A stretch of DNA of 64,000 nt from Halothiobacillus diazotrophicus (GCF_001663815.1 NZ_CP016027.1:620001-684000), one strand, 5' to 3'. Counted from the stretch's first letter, positions 27,020-35,128 are shown. Notes: generated from the letters alone by a model not told the origin. Program-made: numbers and translations.

Positions 27020-28096
27020 ATGCAAAAGAACATACTGGTATTGCCCGGCGACGGTATCGGCCCAGAAATCACCGAACAGGCCGTTCGCATCCTGGAAGCC
27101 GTTACCGAAGGCACGGGTCTGAGCCTGAATTTCATTCCCGGTCTGATCGGCGGTGCCGCCTACGATGCCGCCGGCCACCCGTTCCCCGACGCCACGCGCG
27201 ACGCCGCGCTGAAGGCCGATGCCGTGCTGCTCGGCGCCGTAGGTGGCCCGCAGTACGACAATCTGGACCGCCCCTTGCGTCCGGAACGCGGTTTGCTCGG
27301 CATCCGATCCGCGATGGGCCTGTTCGCCAACCTGCGCCCGGCCATTCTCTACCCGCAACTGGCCGACAGCTCCTCGCTCAAATCAGAAGTGGTCGCCGGC
27401 CTCGACATCCTCATCGTTCGCGAGTTGACCGGTGGCGCCTATTTCGGCCAGCCGCGCGGTATCCGTGTGGTGGATGGCCAACGCGAAGGCTTCAACACGA
27501 TGCATTACAACGAGATGGAGATCGAGCGGATCGGGCGCGTCGCCTTCGAAGCAGCCATGCAGCGGGGCCGCAAGGTCTGCTCCGTGGACAAGGCCAACGT
27601 GCTGGAGACCTCCGAGCTCTGGCGCGAGGTGATGATCCGCGTCAGCAAGGATTACCCGGAAGTCGAACTGAGTCACATGTACGTCGACAATGCCGCCATG
27701 CAGCTCGTGCGCTGGCCAAAGCAGTTCGACGTCATCGTGACCGAGAACCTGTTCGGCGACATTCTCTCCGACCAGGCCTCCATGCTGACCGGTTCCATCG
27801 GCATGCTGCCGTCCGCCTCCCTCAACGACAAGGGGCAAGGGCTCTACGAACCGAGTCACGGTTCGGCACCGGACATCGCGGGGCAGGGGATCGCCAACCC
27901 GCTCGCCACCATTCTCTCGGCCGCCATGCTGCTGCGCTACAGCTTTGGCCGCGCTGATCTGGCTCAGCGCATCGAATCCGCCGTGAACGATGTGCTGGAG
28001 CAAGGATTGCGTACCCGGGATATCTGCACGAAAAATGACCAAGAGGTCTCCACTCAAGCGATGGGCGATGCTATGGTAGCCATTTTGCGTCGTTAA
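27020..28096 (+). CDS. leuB: 3-isopropylmalate dehydrogenase
   Basis: LeuB oxidatively decarboxylates 3-isopropylmalate with NAD+, the last dedicated step before leucine transamination. The 358-residue protein starts [20 protein letters not shown] (ATG at 27020, GAGGAG upstream) and has [14 protein letters not shown], the catalytic [15 protein letters not shown] region and the NAD-binding [19 protein letters not shown] motif. The tail keeps [15 protein letters not shown]. It lies downstream of the EamA transporter and 14 bp before the M23 peptidase gene. Confidence 0.98.
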   Translation: MQKNILVLPGDGIGPEITEQAVRILEAVTEGTGLSLNFIPGLIGGAAYDAAGHPFPDATRDAALKADAVLLGAVGGPQYDNLDRPLRPERGLLGIRSAMGLFANLRPAILYPQLADSSSLKSEVVAGLDILIVRELTGGAYFGQPRGIRVVDGQREGFNTMHYNEMEIERIGRVAFEAAMQRGRKVCSVDKANVLETSELWREVMIRVSKDYPEVELSHMYVDNAAMQLVRWPKQFDVIVTENLFGDILSDQASMLTGSIGMLPSASLNDKGQGLYEPSHGSAPDIAGQGIANPLATILSAAMLLRYSFGRADLAQRIESAVNDVLEQGLRTRDICTKNDQEVSTQAMGDAMVAILRR

Positions 28097-28110
28097 ACAT
28101 GAGGTAGCTC

Positions 28111-29190
28111 GTGCGGGACCTGCTGACCATTTCAATCTCGACCGTTCACGAAACGCGTCATTTCAGCTTGAAATTCAGCACCCTCAAGGTCGTGCTGTAT
28201 GCCATAGCCCTACTGGGATTTCTCCTGATCGGCCTCGGCAGCACAACCGTCTGGTTATGGGATCACTGGACGAACAGCGAGTCCTATTTCGCCCGCAAGA
28301 TCGAGGACATCACCGAAGAATTCGGCGCTGCCCGGCAACATGATCAGAAACTGATCCATACCTACGAGAAGGTCATGAATCAGCAGGGCCGCAGTCTGCT
28401 CGCCAAGGAGCAGGATCATGCCGACCTCGTCGGTCAGCTCGATCAGCTTCAGGAGACTTCCGATGCCTGGCAGGGGGCCTACCAGACCCTGCTCAACAAA
28501 CTGGACATCTCCAACCTGAACGAACCCAAAATCACCGACCCCATCAGCTTCAAGTCGGTCAAGCTTGATTCGGACATGAAGGCGATCATGCGCAACATGA
28601 TTCCGAGCGGATTCCCGGTTCAGGATTTTCGCTGGAGCGACAGTTTCGGCTGGCGCATCCATCCCATCACCCACAAGCGTGAATTCCACAAGGGGCAGGA
28701 TCTTGCAGCGCCAACCGGCACCCCCGTGTACGCCCCGGCAGACGGCGTCGTTGCGTACAGTGGGTATGAAAAGGGGTACGGCAACCTGATCGAGATTGAT
28801 CACGGTTTCGGTTTCACTACCCGCTATGGCCACCTGTCCAAAATGCTGGTATCGAAAGGGCAGGTGGTGACTAAAGGGACGAAGATTGCGACAATCGGTG
28901 ATACCGGTTTGAGTACGGGACCGCATTTGCATTTCGAGGTTCGTTTTCTCGGTGAGCCGCTGAATCCGACGCCGTTCATGCGGTGGACGCGCCACGATTT
29001 CAATTACGTCATGACCAGGGAGAAGCAGGTACCATGGGGATCTTTAGCCGAAATGTTGCGCCTGAGAACACTCATGGCGCGAAAACAATTATTGCGGTCG
29101 GTTGTGAAATCCGTGGCGAGCTCGGATGCCTCGGTAACATCCACATCGACGGGCTTATCGACGGACATCTCCACGTCGCTCAAACCATAA
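28111..29190 (+). CDS. M23-family metallopeptidase (bactofilin-linked peptidoglycan endopeptidase)
   Basis: The 359-residue protein is a membrane-anchored peptidoglycan endopeptidase of the LytM type. It has one N-terminal membrane segment (about 26-50, VVLYAIALLGFLLIGLG), a periplasmic coiled coil (about 60-130) and an M23 domain (about 165-290) with zinc and catalytic residues H193, D197, H272 and H274 (HKGQD and HLHF), so it should be active. The start is a GTG at 28111 with GAGGT upstream. The final 52 residues, past the M23 domain, are read over the first 157 bp of the bactofilin gene in another frame, an unusually long overlap. Pairing with bactofilin suggests a shape-determining role. 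Confidence 0.93.
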   Translation: MRDLLTISISTVHETRHFSLKFSTLKVVLYAIALLGFLLIGLGSTTVWLWDHWTNSESYFARKIEDITEEFGAARQHDQKLIHTYEKVMNQQGRSLLAKEQDHADLVGQLDQLQETSDAWQGAYQTLLNKLDISNLNEPKITDPISFKSVKLDSDMKAIMRNMIPSGFPVQDFRWSDSFGWRIHPITHKREFHKGQDLAAPTGTPVYAPADGVVAYSGYEKGYGNLIEIDHGFGFTTRYGHLSKMLVSKGQVVTKGTKIATIGDTGLSTGPHLHFEVRFLGEPLNPTPFMRWTRHDFNYVMTREKQVPWGSLAEMLRLRTLMARKQLLRSVVKSVASSDASVTSTSTGLSTDISTSLKP

Positions 29191-29483
29191 CCATCGGCAA
29201 GGAGGGGCGGCTCTACGGCAATGCCAACACTGAGCATCTGTTCGTGGCTGGCGAGTTCGTCGGCTTGGCGAACTGTCGACAGTTAACCATTCTTCCCGGT
29301 GGGCGATTCAACGGTGAACTCAGCTGCGAGTCCCTGACAATCGAAGATGGGGGACGCTTTGAAGGGAACTGTACGCACAAGTCTTTTCTGCCCACGCCAG
29401 TGGCAGAACCCGGGGCGCCGGAAGACGCCTCGGCCCTTGATCGGGCCCGAGACAATTCACACCTGTTACAAAATCAATCATAA
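29034..29483 (+). CDS. Bactofilin
   Basis: Bactofilins are small beta-helical cytoskeletal proteins that self-polymerise without nucleotides and position peptidoglycan enzymes. This 149-residue protein starts MGIFSRNVAPENTHGAKTII (ATG at 29034, GCAGGT upstream) and then shows short beta-strand repeats with glycine turns (IRGELGCLGNIHIDGLIDG, TITIGKEGRLYGN, LTILPGGRFNGEL, LTIEDGGRFEGN). A flexible Pro/Ala tail follows. Its start lies inside the M23 peptidase gene, so the two are coupled. The peptidase-bactofilin pair is known in Helicobacter and in alphaproteobacteria, where it sets cell shape. Confidence 0.93.
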   Translation: MGIFSRNVAPENTHGAKTIIAVGCEIRGELGCLGNIHIDGLIDGHLHVAQTITIGKEGRLYGNANTEHLFVAGEFVGLANCRQLTILPGGRFNGELSCESLTIEDGGRFEGNCTHKSFLPTPVAEPGAPEDASALDRARDNSHLLQNQS

Positions 29484-29495
29484 AGAGAGAAATTC

Positions 29496-30518
29496 ATGAG
29501 TCGAGTCGTAGATGTTGCCGTCGTTGGTGCCACAGGCGCCGTTGGCGAAACCATGCTGTCCATTCTTGCGGAACGCAATTTCCCAGTCGGGAAAGTGTAT
29601 GCATTGGCCTCAGAGCGGTCTGCAGGAAAGCGCGTGGCATTCGGCGACAAGATGCTGCTCGTCGAGGACTTGGCCGCCTTCGATTTCAGCAAGGTACAGA
29701 TCGGACTCTTCTCGCCCGGGGCCTCGGTATCCGCCGAGTATGCGCCGAAGGCCGCAGCGGCCGGATGCGTGGTCATCGACAATACCTCGCAGTTCCGATA
29801 CGACCCGGAAATTCCCTTGGTCGTCCCGGAAGTCAACCCGCAGGCCATCGCCGACTACAAGAACCGGGGCATCATTGCCAATCCAAACTGCTCAACGATC
29901 CAGATGCTGGTCGCCCTTAAACCCATCCATGATGCCGTCGGCATCGATCGCATCAACGTCTGCACCTACCAGGCCGTTTCGGGCACCGGCAAGGAGGCGA
30001 TTGAGGAACTCGCCGGTCAGACAGCCGCGCTCCTCAATGGCAACCCCAAGGCCCCGGAGGTCTATCCGAAGCCGATCGCGTTCAACGTGCTACCCCAGAT
30101 CGACGTATTCATGGAAAACGGCTACACCAAAGAAGAAATGAAAATGGTTTGGGAAACTCGCAAGATCATGGGGGACGAAACCATCCGCGTAAATCCCACG
30201 GCCGTTCGCGTACCCGTTTTCTATGGCCATTCCGAAGCCGTGCATATCGAAACCCGAGCGAAGATCACGGCACAACAAGTCCGAGCCTTGCTAGAGAAAG
30301 CCCCCGGCATCCAGGTATTCGATGAGCGCAAGGATGGTGGCTGGCCGACCGCTCAAACGGAAGCTGCTGGAAACGACCCCGTATTCGTGGGCCGCATCCG
30401 CGAGGATATTTCCACGGAGCGGGGCATCAATCTCTGGGTCGTCGCCGATAATGTGCGAAAGGGCGCAGCCCTGAACAGCGTGCAGATCGCGGAAGTTTTG
30501 GTACGCGATTATCTCTAA
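29496..30518 (+). CDS. asd: Aspartate-semialdehyde dehydrogenase
   Basis: Asd reduces aspartyl phosphate with NADPH to the branch-point semialdehyde for lysine/diaminopimelate, threonine and methionine. The 340-residue protein has the Rossmann start VDVAVVGATGAVGETML, the catalytic cysteine in NPNCSTIQMLVAL, the EAIEEL helix after GTGK, and the RVPVFYGHSEAVHIETR segment. It belongs to the shorter Asd branch that accompanies fimV in Pseudomonas. It starts 12 bp after the bactofilin stop with an AAAGAGAG site. Confidence 0.97.
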   Translation: MSRVVDVAVVGATGAVGETMLSILAERNFPVGKVYALASERSAGKRVAFGDKMLLVEDLAAFDFSKVQIGLFSPGASVSAEYAPKAAAAGCVVIDNTSQFRYDPEIPLVVPEVNPQAIADYKNRGIIANPNCSTIQMLVALKPIHDAVGIDRINVCTYQAVSGTGKEAIEELAGQTAALLNGNPKAPEVYPKPIAFNVLPQIDVFMENGYTKEEMKMVWETRKIMGDETIRVNPTAVRVPVFYGHSEAVHIETRAKITAQQVRALLEKAPGIQVFDERKDGGWPTAQTEAAGNDPVFVGRIREDISTERGINLWVVADNVRKGAALNSVQIAEVLVRDYL

Positions 30519-30639
30519 GCTATGGCACAATCCCAGCAATGCGGTGTTGGAATAAGGAATTGAATCTGGCGTAGTCGATAATGCGCTATCTTAGCGACAC
30601 GCCGGTTCACTCGGGAGCGGTTTAAAGGAGTTGATAGAC

Positions 30640-32967
30640 ATGCGGAAGTTGAGTTGGATTATTGCCGGTATTCTTTGCACCACCCCAGCTGTCTTGCTGG
30701 CTGCGGAACTGGGTGCGCCGAAACTGGAATCTCACCTCACCGAAAAACTGAAAGTGACTATTCCGATTACCGGATTGAACGGAACGCCACTCGATGAAAT
30801 TAAGGTCAGGCTTGCACCTGAATCGTATTATCAGCAAGCCGGTATTTCCATGGATCCGCTGGCCGGAAACCTAATGTTTCAGGTTAAATCCGGTGCGAAA
30901 GGGCCCTATCTCCTGGTCAGTTCGAAGCGCAGCATATCCGACCCCATTCTCAGCATGCTGCTCGAAGTTCAGACGAGCCACGGTACCTTCATCAAAGAAT
31001 ACGACCTGCTGCTGAACCCGCCGGTGCACGGTGACAGTCACCGCACCCTGTCCACTCAATATCCGCAAATCTCGCCTCAGTCACCGGCAGCGCAGAGCAC
31101 CGCCACCCCAATCAGCGCCACAACGAACGCCTCAACGCAAAAAACACCTGTCTGGCACACGGTCGCGGATGTACCAGATATCAAGCTCGATGGCGAGTAC
31201 AAAGTGAAACGCGGCGACACCCTGTACGATATTGCCAAGAAATCCGCTGATGGGACCCAGGTACCGGTGCGTCCGCTGATGCAGGCGATCATCAATGCCA
31301 ATCCCCAGGCCTTTGTGGATGGCAATGGAAATACTTTGATGGCAGGCGCAACGCTCAAGGTGCCAATGAGTAAGACGGTCAAGACGGCCGCCCCGGAAAA
31401 GACCGCATCGACAGCGGAAAACCAACCGAAATTGCAGCTGCTGTCTCCGGGCAACGACAACACCGGCATGCCCTCCGTCCCGCAGCCTCAATCGACAAAT
31501 ACGTCGGAAAGCACACCGACCAGCGCGCAACCGACAGAGACGGCAGGAACAACGGCCAATCAGCCGCCTGCCAAGCTGCCGGCCATCGACTCCTCTGACA
31601 CAACGAACAGTGAATCCGCCACGGCTTCATCCATGGCGCAGCAAACGAATGAAGCGATCGCATCGATTGATGCGAAAAGCGAGGCAATGAGCCATCAAAT
31701 CGAGTTACTTAACTCACAACTGAAACAGGTTCAGGATCAAATCGTCGTACGCAATCAAAGCATCGACCAGCTTCAGAAAAAGATTCACGAATCTCAAAGC
31801 CAGACCCAATCATTGCAGAAGCAACTCGAAGAACAGAAAAACAGCTTCTGGATTCAATGGGGGCCGTATCTGGCGGGCGGCTCTGGATTGCTCCTCATCG
31901 CCTTGCTGCTGCTTCTCTTCCTCGGCAGGGGCAGAAAAATTGATCATGAGCGCGTAGAACCGATTACCACAAAACGCGAGGAAGAACTCAGCCCGTTGCC
32001 CACTGCGAATTATTCGACCCTGACAGCGGATAACGAGAAATCCCTGGACGATAAGGATCAAGCCGCCCCCGTCGTTGCCACTGCTGCTGCGGCAGGACTG
32101 GCCGCGACGTCAAGCATGACATCGATTCCGCCGTTCAATGCCCAGACCCTGATCGAGGAATCTCGACTACTTGTTTCGTACAACCTGCACGCACAAGCCA
32201 TCGACATGCTTCAGGATGCCATCAGTGATCATCCTGAAGAACTATCCCTATACCAGGAATTGGCGCGGATTCATGCAGAGTCCAAGAATGAGACGGCACT
32301 CAACGATGTACTCACCGAAATCGATCATCGGTTTGGCGAGGATCACCGTCCCGATCTGTCGGATCTACAGGAACAGATGGCGATGCAGTCTGCACCGATC
32401 CCCATTTTCGAAAGTACCAACGATTCAATGGATTTTCCGGGCACGGAAACGACGACGAGTAGCTACGATCAACCGCTGGACCTGGATTCTGGCGTGCAGG
32501 AGCCGCTGGATATCGAGCGTAACGAGCCGGAAGCAGACACGACATCGAGTGATGATGCGAACGTACTCGAGTTTTCACTCGATGATTCATATCCGGCAGC
32601 ACCTGCCAAGGAAACTGGCATCCAGTCGCTGAATTTCGATGAAGAACCGAAATCGGGCGACCTTGATCTGGATATGGTTGAGGCACCTGTCATGCCAAGT
32701 TCCACAGACGAAACCTCACTCGAGCTGCATGAACCGGAGGCTACCGATATCGACCTGGCTCCAGATACTGGATGGCCCTCTGAAGGCTCTGCGCCCGAGC
32801 AGGCGGTTTCCAACGAACAAAATGATACCCGCCTGGGGCTGGTTGAGGCATTTCTCGGCGTCGGTGATCTTGAAAGTTACAAGATGATTGCCGAAGAGAT
32901 TGAAGGGGAGGGTGATCCCAAGGTGATTGCAGCCCTGCGCGAAATCGAAAAAGCCCACGGCATCTGA
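30640..32967 (+). CDS. fimV: FimV-like polar scaffold protein
   Basis: FimV is an inner-membrane polar hub for type IV pilus assembly, twitching and polar signalling. The 775-residue protein has a signal peptide (MRKLSWIIAGILCTTPAVLLA), the FimV N-terminal domain (about 22-120), a LysM peptidoglycan-binding domain (about 186-245, YKVKRGDTLYDIAKK), a Thr/Pro/Ser-rich linker, a coiled coil (about 335-400), one membrane segment (about 409-430), a very acidic cytoplasmic region and the conserved C-terminal cap (GLVEAFLGVGDLESYKMIAE). The frame opens at a TTG at 30631, but the ATG at 30640 has AAGGAG nine bases upstream. A strong terminator follows directly. Confidence 0.94.
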   Translation: MRKLSWIIAGILCTTPAVLLAAELGAPKLESHLTEKLKVTIPITGLNGTPLDEIKVRLAPESYYQQAGISMDPLAGNLMFQVKSGAKGPYLLVSSKRSISDPILSMLLEVQTSHGTFIKEYDLLLNPPVHGDSHRTLSTQYPQISPQSPAAQSTATPISATTNASTQKTPVWHTVADVPDIKLDGEYKVKRGDTLYDIAKKSADGTQVPVRPLMQAIINANPQAFVDGNGNTLMAGATLKVPMSKTVKTAAPEKTASTAENQPKLQLLSPGNDNTGMPSVPQPQSTNTSESTPTSAQPTETAGTTANQPPAKLPAIDSSDTTNSESATASSMAQQTNEAIASIDAKSEAMSHQIELLNSQLKQVQDQIVVRNQSIDQLQKKIHESQSQTQSLQKQLEEQKNSFWIQWGPYLAGGSGLLLIALLLLLFLGRGRKIDHERVEPITTKREEELSPLPTANYSTLTADNEKSLDDKDQAAPVVATAAAAGLAATSSMTSIPPFNAQTLIEESRLLVSYNLHAQAIDMLQDAISDHPEELSLYQELARIHAESKNETALNDVLTEIDHRFGEDHRPDLSDLQEQMAMQSAPIPIFESTNDSMDFPGTETTTSSYDQPLDLDSGVQEPLDIERNEPEADTTSSDDANVLEFSLDDSYPAAPAKETGIQSLNFDEEPKSGDLDLDMVEAPVMPSSTDETSLELHEPEATDIDLAPDTGWPSEGSAPEQAVSNEQNDTRLGLVEAFLGVGDLESYKMIAEEIEGEGDPKVIAALREIEKAHGI

Positions 32968-32991
32968 TTTGATGTCATTCTAGATAGACAG

Positions 32992-33020
32992 AAAAAGGTT
33001 GGCTTTAGCCAACCTTTTTT
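32992..33020 (+). terminator. Rho-independent terminator after fimV
   Basis: AAAAAGGTTGGC (32992-33003) pairs with GCCAACCTTTTT (33008-33019) around a TTTA loop. The arms provide both an A-run and a T-run, so it could also stop transcripts from the other side. Confidence 0.93.
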
Positions 33021-33120
33021 ACATGAGCCGCAAAGGTTATATAAATAAGACGGCAGATTCATCTGCCGATACCCGGATGACAAGTGTGGAATGAAATTTT
33101 GGATGAGCGAAGCCCGAAGC

Positions 33121-33151
33121 AAAAACCCCCGATCGTAGAAACGATCAGGGG
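33121..33151 (-). terminator. Terminator of the tRNA-Leu gene
   Basis: On the - strand CCCCTGATCG and CGATCGGGGG pair (one G-T) around TTTCTA, followed by TTTTT. It begins 13 bases after the tRNA's encoded CCA end. Confidence 0.88.
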
Positions 33152-33163
33152 CCTGCTGATGTT

Positions 33164-33248
<85 letters not shown>

Positions 33249-33262
33249 TAGGTGTGGCGGGC

Positions 33263-33291
33263 ATAATAGGGGGCTCGAAGGAGGTTGTCAA
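33263..33291 (-). promoter_or_regulatory. Sigma-70 promoter of tRNA-Leu
   Basis: On the - strand TTGACA (33291-33286), a 17-bp spacer and TATTAT (33268-33263) form a near-consensus promoter. Transcription should start near 33256, about eight bases before the mature tRNA. Confidence 0.8.
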
Positions 33292-33293
33292 TA

Positions 33294-33881
33294 GTGTCCG
33301 AACATCAAACAATCACTTTATTGAACGCAACGCCCGAGGAGATAAAAACCCTCGCCAGTCTGGCCGCTGCGCTCGATTTCCCAACGGACGTCGTGACGGA
33401 TTCGGGCGCCCCCATGACGGAGAAATTCGCACTGGGAAGAATTACCGAATCGCGAATTTCCGGGGCTCAGGTGAACCCAATCCCGGTTGTAGACGAAACC
33501 CTGTCCTCAGAACAAACGGAGATACTGAACCCTGCGGTACGTATCCTGGGGCTGCAAATTGACGTATCTGAGGCGCTTTCTACCGATGTCTATCAGTGGG
33601 TCGCGCGGATCCGCAATCAGGGCGCCATACGCGTTGTGGTCATTCCAGCAACGACCTCAAATGACAATCTCCTCCTTGGACACATGAATCCTGCCTGGAC
33701 AGCACAACTGATCGCACTCGGGTTTCTCAGAAAGCATTTGGGGCGCGGAAATCCGGTCAACGCAGCTGACCATCCATCATGGGTTCTGTACTTCGATATT
33801 CACCAATACAAGGAAACCCCGGACTGGTTGAATGCGCGTCATTGGGCGAATCCGCAGAATTGGAATAAATTTCGCTGGTGA
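33294..33881 (+). CDS. Uncharacterised 195-residue protein next to dif
   Basis: I do not recognise a function. The protein is soluble and acidic, and ends in a tryptophan/asparagine-rich tail (DWLNARHWANPQNWNKFRW). A middle segment (RVVVIPATTSNDNLLLG) looks like a core beta strand, and a PNVAADHPSWVLYF-like strand follows. The frame opens with a TTG at 33285, but the GTG at 33294 lies nine bases after AAGGAGG and is the better start. The gene's ribosome-binding site overlaps the -35 box of the tRNA-Leu promoter on the other strand. It is the last chromosomal gene before dif. Similar proteins occur in related gammaproteobacteria, as far as I can recall. Confidence 0.75.
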   Translation: MSEHQTITLLNATPEEIKTLASLAAALDFPTDVVTDSGAPMTEKFALGRITESRISGAQVNPIPVVDETLSSEQTEILNPAVRILGLQIDVSEALSTDVYQWVARIRNQGAIRVVVIPATTSNDNLLLGHMNPAWTAQLIALGFLRKHLGRGNPVNAADHPSWVLYFDIHQYKETPDWLNARHWANPQNWNKFRW

Positions 33882-33959
33882 AGCGATAAATCACAAAGGA
33901 TGCCGTGCTGATCCAACCCCAAGCAATACGGAAATACAATTCAGCGGAACCGCAAGTAT

Positions 33960-33987
33960 ATTTAACATAATATATATTATGCGAAGT
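33960..33987 (-). other. Chromosome dimer-resolution site dif (left junction of an inserted element)
   Basis: The site reads, on the + strand, XerD arm ATTTAACATAA (33960-33970), central region TATATA (33971-33976), and XerC arm TTATGCGAAGT (33977-33987). Against the reverse complement of E. coli dif the XerD arm is identical (11/11), the centre matches 5/6 and the XerC arm 8/11, for 24/28 overall by eye. dif is where XerC/XerD with FtsK resolve chromosome dimers, so this marks the replication terminus. The last arm is also the left end of the inserted element. Confidence 0.85.
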
Positions 33988-34117
33988 ATGTAATGCGGCA
34001 GCCGAAGGGCAGCCCGATGATCTATCGACTGTTTCCCCTCAATCACCCGCAACCGCTTCATACACGGGCTGCATAAGTGTCACTCCTGGCTTCAAGGATG
34101 CCAGCACGGTCTACGGA

Positions 34118-35128
34118 TTGCGGTTCTGTGATGCCCGTTTATCGCTCGCTGAGGCTGCACAAGCCTGTGGCGTCTCGGAACGCACATTCCGCCGATGGGA
34201 AACCGACAACCGTGCACCGCTTGCCGTGCTCAAACTCCTGCGGCTGCTGTCCGGTCGACTCGATGCACTCGATTCAGCGTTTAGTCGGTTCTGGATTCGT
34301 CAGGGCCGCCTGTTCAACGATCAATTCCCCGAAGGACTCGCCGCCGGTGATCTGCTGGCCGCAAATTACACCCGACAGGAACGCGACATCCTGCGTACCG
34401 AGATCGACCAGGTTCGAGCGCAACTTTCTGCCATGACTCAACCGACAGCATCCAAAATTTCTAATGGGCGGGGTCTAGTAGTACCCGCCTATTTTCCGGC
34501 TACCCGGAATTTCCCGCCCAAAATCACCCAAAATAATACCCCGCAGGTTTCCGTGCGGCTGTCCAGAATTTCCCCTCGCTGGCTCGGATTTTCGGCCCGT
34601 GCCGGTCCGAAAATTCCCGCAACGCAAAACCAAGACATACGACCCGCCGGGGTGATCGACACAAACACCGGAGCACTGCTGCATGCGTACAAAATTGCAC
34701 AAATGCACATGGCTTCAGCTGTGGATCCACGTCCGCGCGCGGATGCTGAAGTGCGCGTGAGCGCCCTCAGCACCGCGCGGATCGGCGGCTATTGGTTTAT
34801 TGAAAATCAGAAGGATAGCGGTCACGGTAACCGGAATTCACCTTCAGGTGTTTGTGAACGTGAGCGGCAAGCGTGCCGCCATTTGCCCAGGTTGACGCTT
34901 CCCGTCACGCATGGATGCGTGACCCCGGAGTCTATGGACGGACGAGCCAGCCTGCACCCTGCCCCGATTACGTCCCCGAACGTCCCGCTGGCGTCACAAG
35001 ACGTGGCCAAACATAGCGCTTCGCGTCCGGTTTCCGGTCCATCGCCTTGTACCAAAGTACAAGACGATTCCCGGAAATCCGGTGATATATCAACGGCAAA
35101 ATATATATTATGCGAAGCAGGATTGTAA
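34118..35128 (+). CDS. HTH protein of the dif-inserted element, DUF3653-like; start and end uncertain
   Basis: Residues 1-110 look genuine: a helix-turn-helix (LSLAEAAQACGVSERTFRRWE) and the family-like LRLLSGRLDALDSAFSRFWI, resembling DUF3653 regulators of filamentous phages. Conserved-looking sequence (TPGFKDASTVYG) continues upstream in frame, but from the stop at 33968 no ATG, GTG or TTG occurs before the TTG at 34118, so the true start may be lost or non-canonical. Past residue 110 the sequence turns into proline- and serine-rich, low-conviction protein over hairpin DNA, yet stays open to 35128, reading through the right dif-like junction. Only the N-terminal third is well supported; the gene may be decayed. 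Confidence 0.5.
   Translation: MRFCDARLSLAEAAQACGVSERTFRRWETDNRAPLAVLKLLRLLSGRLDALDSAFSRFWIRQGRLFNDQFPEGLAAGDLLAANYTRQERDILRTEIDQVRAQLSAMTQPTASKISNGRGLVVPAYFPATRNFPPKITQNNTPQVSVRLSRISPRWLGFSARAGPKIPATQNQDIRPAGVIDTNTGALLHAYKIAQMHMASAVDPRPRADAEVRVSALSTARIGGYWFIENQKDSGHGNRNSPSGVCERERQACRHLPRLTLPVTHGCVTPESMDGRASLHPAPITSPNVPLASQDVAKHSASRPVSGPSPCTKVQDDSRKSGDISTAKYILCEAGL
34467..34614. repeat. Cluster of hairpins inside the dif-inserted element
   Basis: Three inverted repeats lie close together: GGCGGG/CCCGCC (34467-34472 and 34484-34489), TTCCGG-CTAC-CCGGAA (34494-34509), and ATTTTCGG/CCGAAAAT (34588-34595 and 34607-34614). Related AATTTCCC-type words recur near 34508, 34567 and 34611. Such structure suits a single-stranded replication or packaging signal, as in filamentous phages; that role is inferred. 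Confidence 0.5.
34904..34923. repeat. Perfect 9-bp hairpin in the dif-inserted element
   Basis: GTCACGCAT (34904-34912) and ATGCGTGAC (34915-34923) form a perfect inverted repeat with a GG centre, about 180 bp from the right end of the element. Confidence 0.7.
35046..35063. repeat. Perfect 7-bp hairpin near the right end of the element
   Basis: CTTGTAC-CAAA-GTACAAG (35046-35063) is a perfect stem-loop, followed within 35 bp by CCGG-AAAT-CCGG and the palindrome GATATATC just before the right junction. Confidence 0.7.
35091..35118 (-). other. Right dif-like junction lacking the XerD arm
   Basis: The centre TATATA (35102-35107) and XerC arm TTATGCGAAGC (35108-35118) repeat the dif site, but the preceding 11 bases (CAACGGCAAAA) match the XerD arm at only about four positions. 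This half-site is the element-derived end; the XerC arm here is probably the original host arm, displaced by the insertion. Confidence 0.75.

Larger units (their letters stand above)
33988..35101. mobile_element. Small Xer-dependent element (IMEX) inserted at dif
   Basis: The DNA between two copies of the dif centre plus XerC arm (exact 18-bp repeat AATATATATTATGCGAAG at 33969-33986 and 35100-35117) is 1.1 kb. The first copy has a proper XerD arm and the second does not. This is what is left when a filamentous phage or satellite with a dif-like attP, lacking a XerD arm, integrates through XerC. The element contains one ORF with an HTH start resembling DUF3653 proteins of filamentous phages and several perfect hairpins. 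No replication initiator, coat, zonular (Zot-like) or transposase gene is visible, so it is a satellite, a remnant, or something new. Confidence 0.75.
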
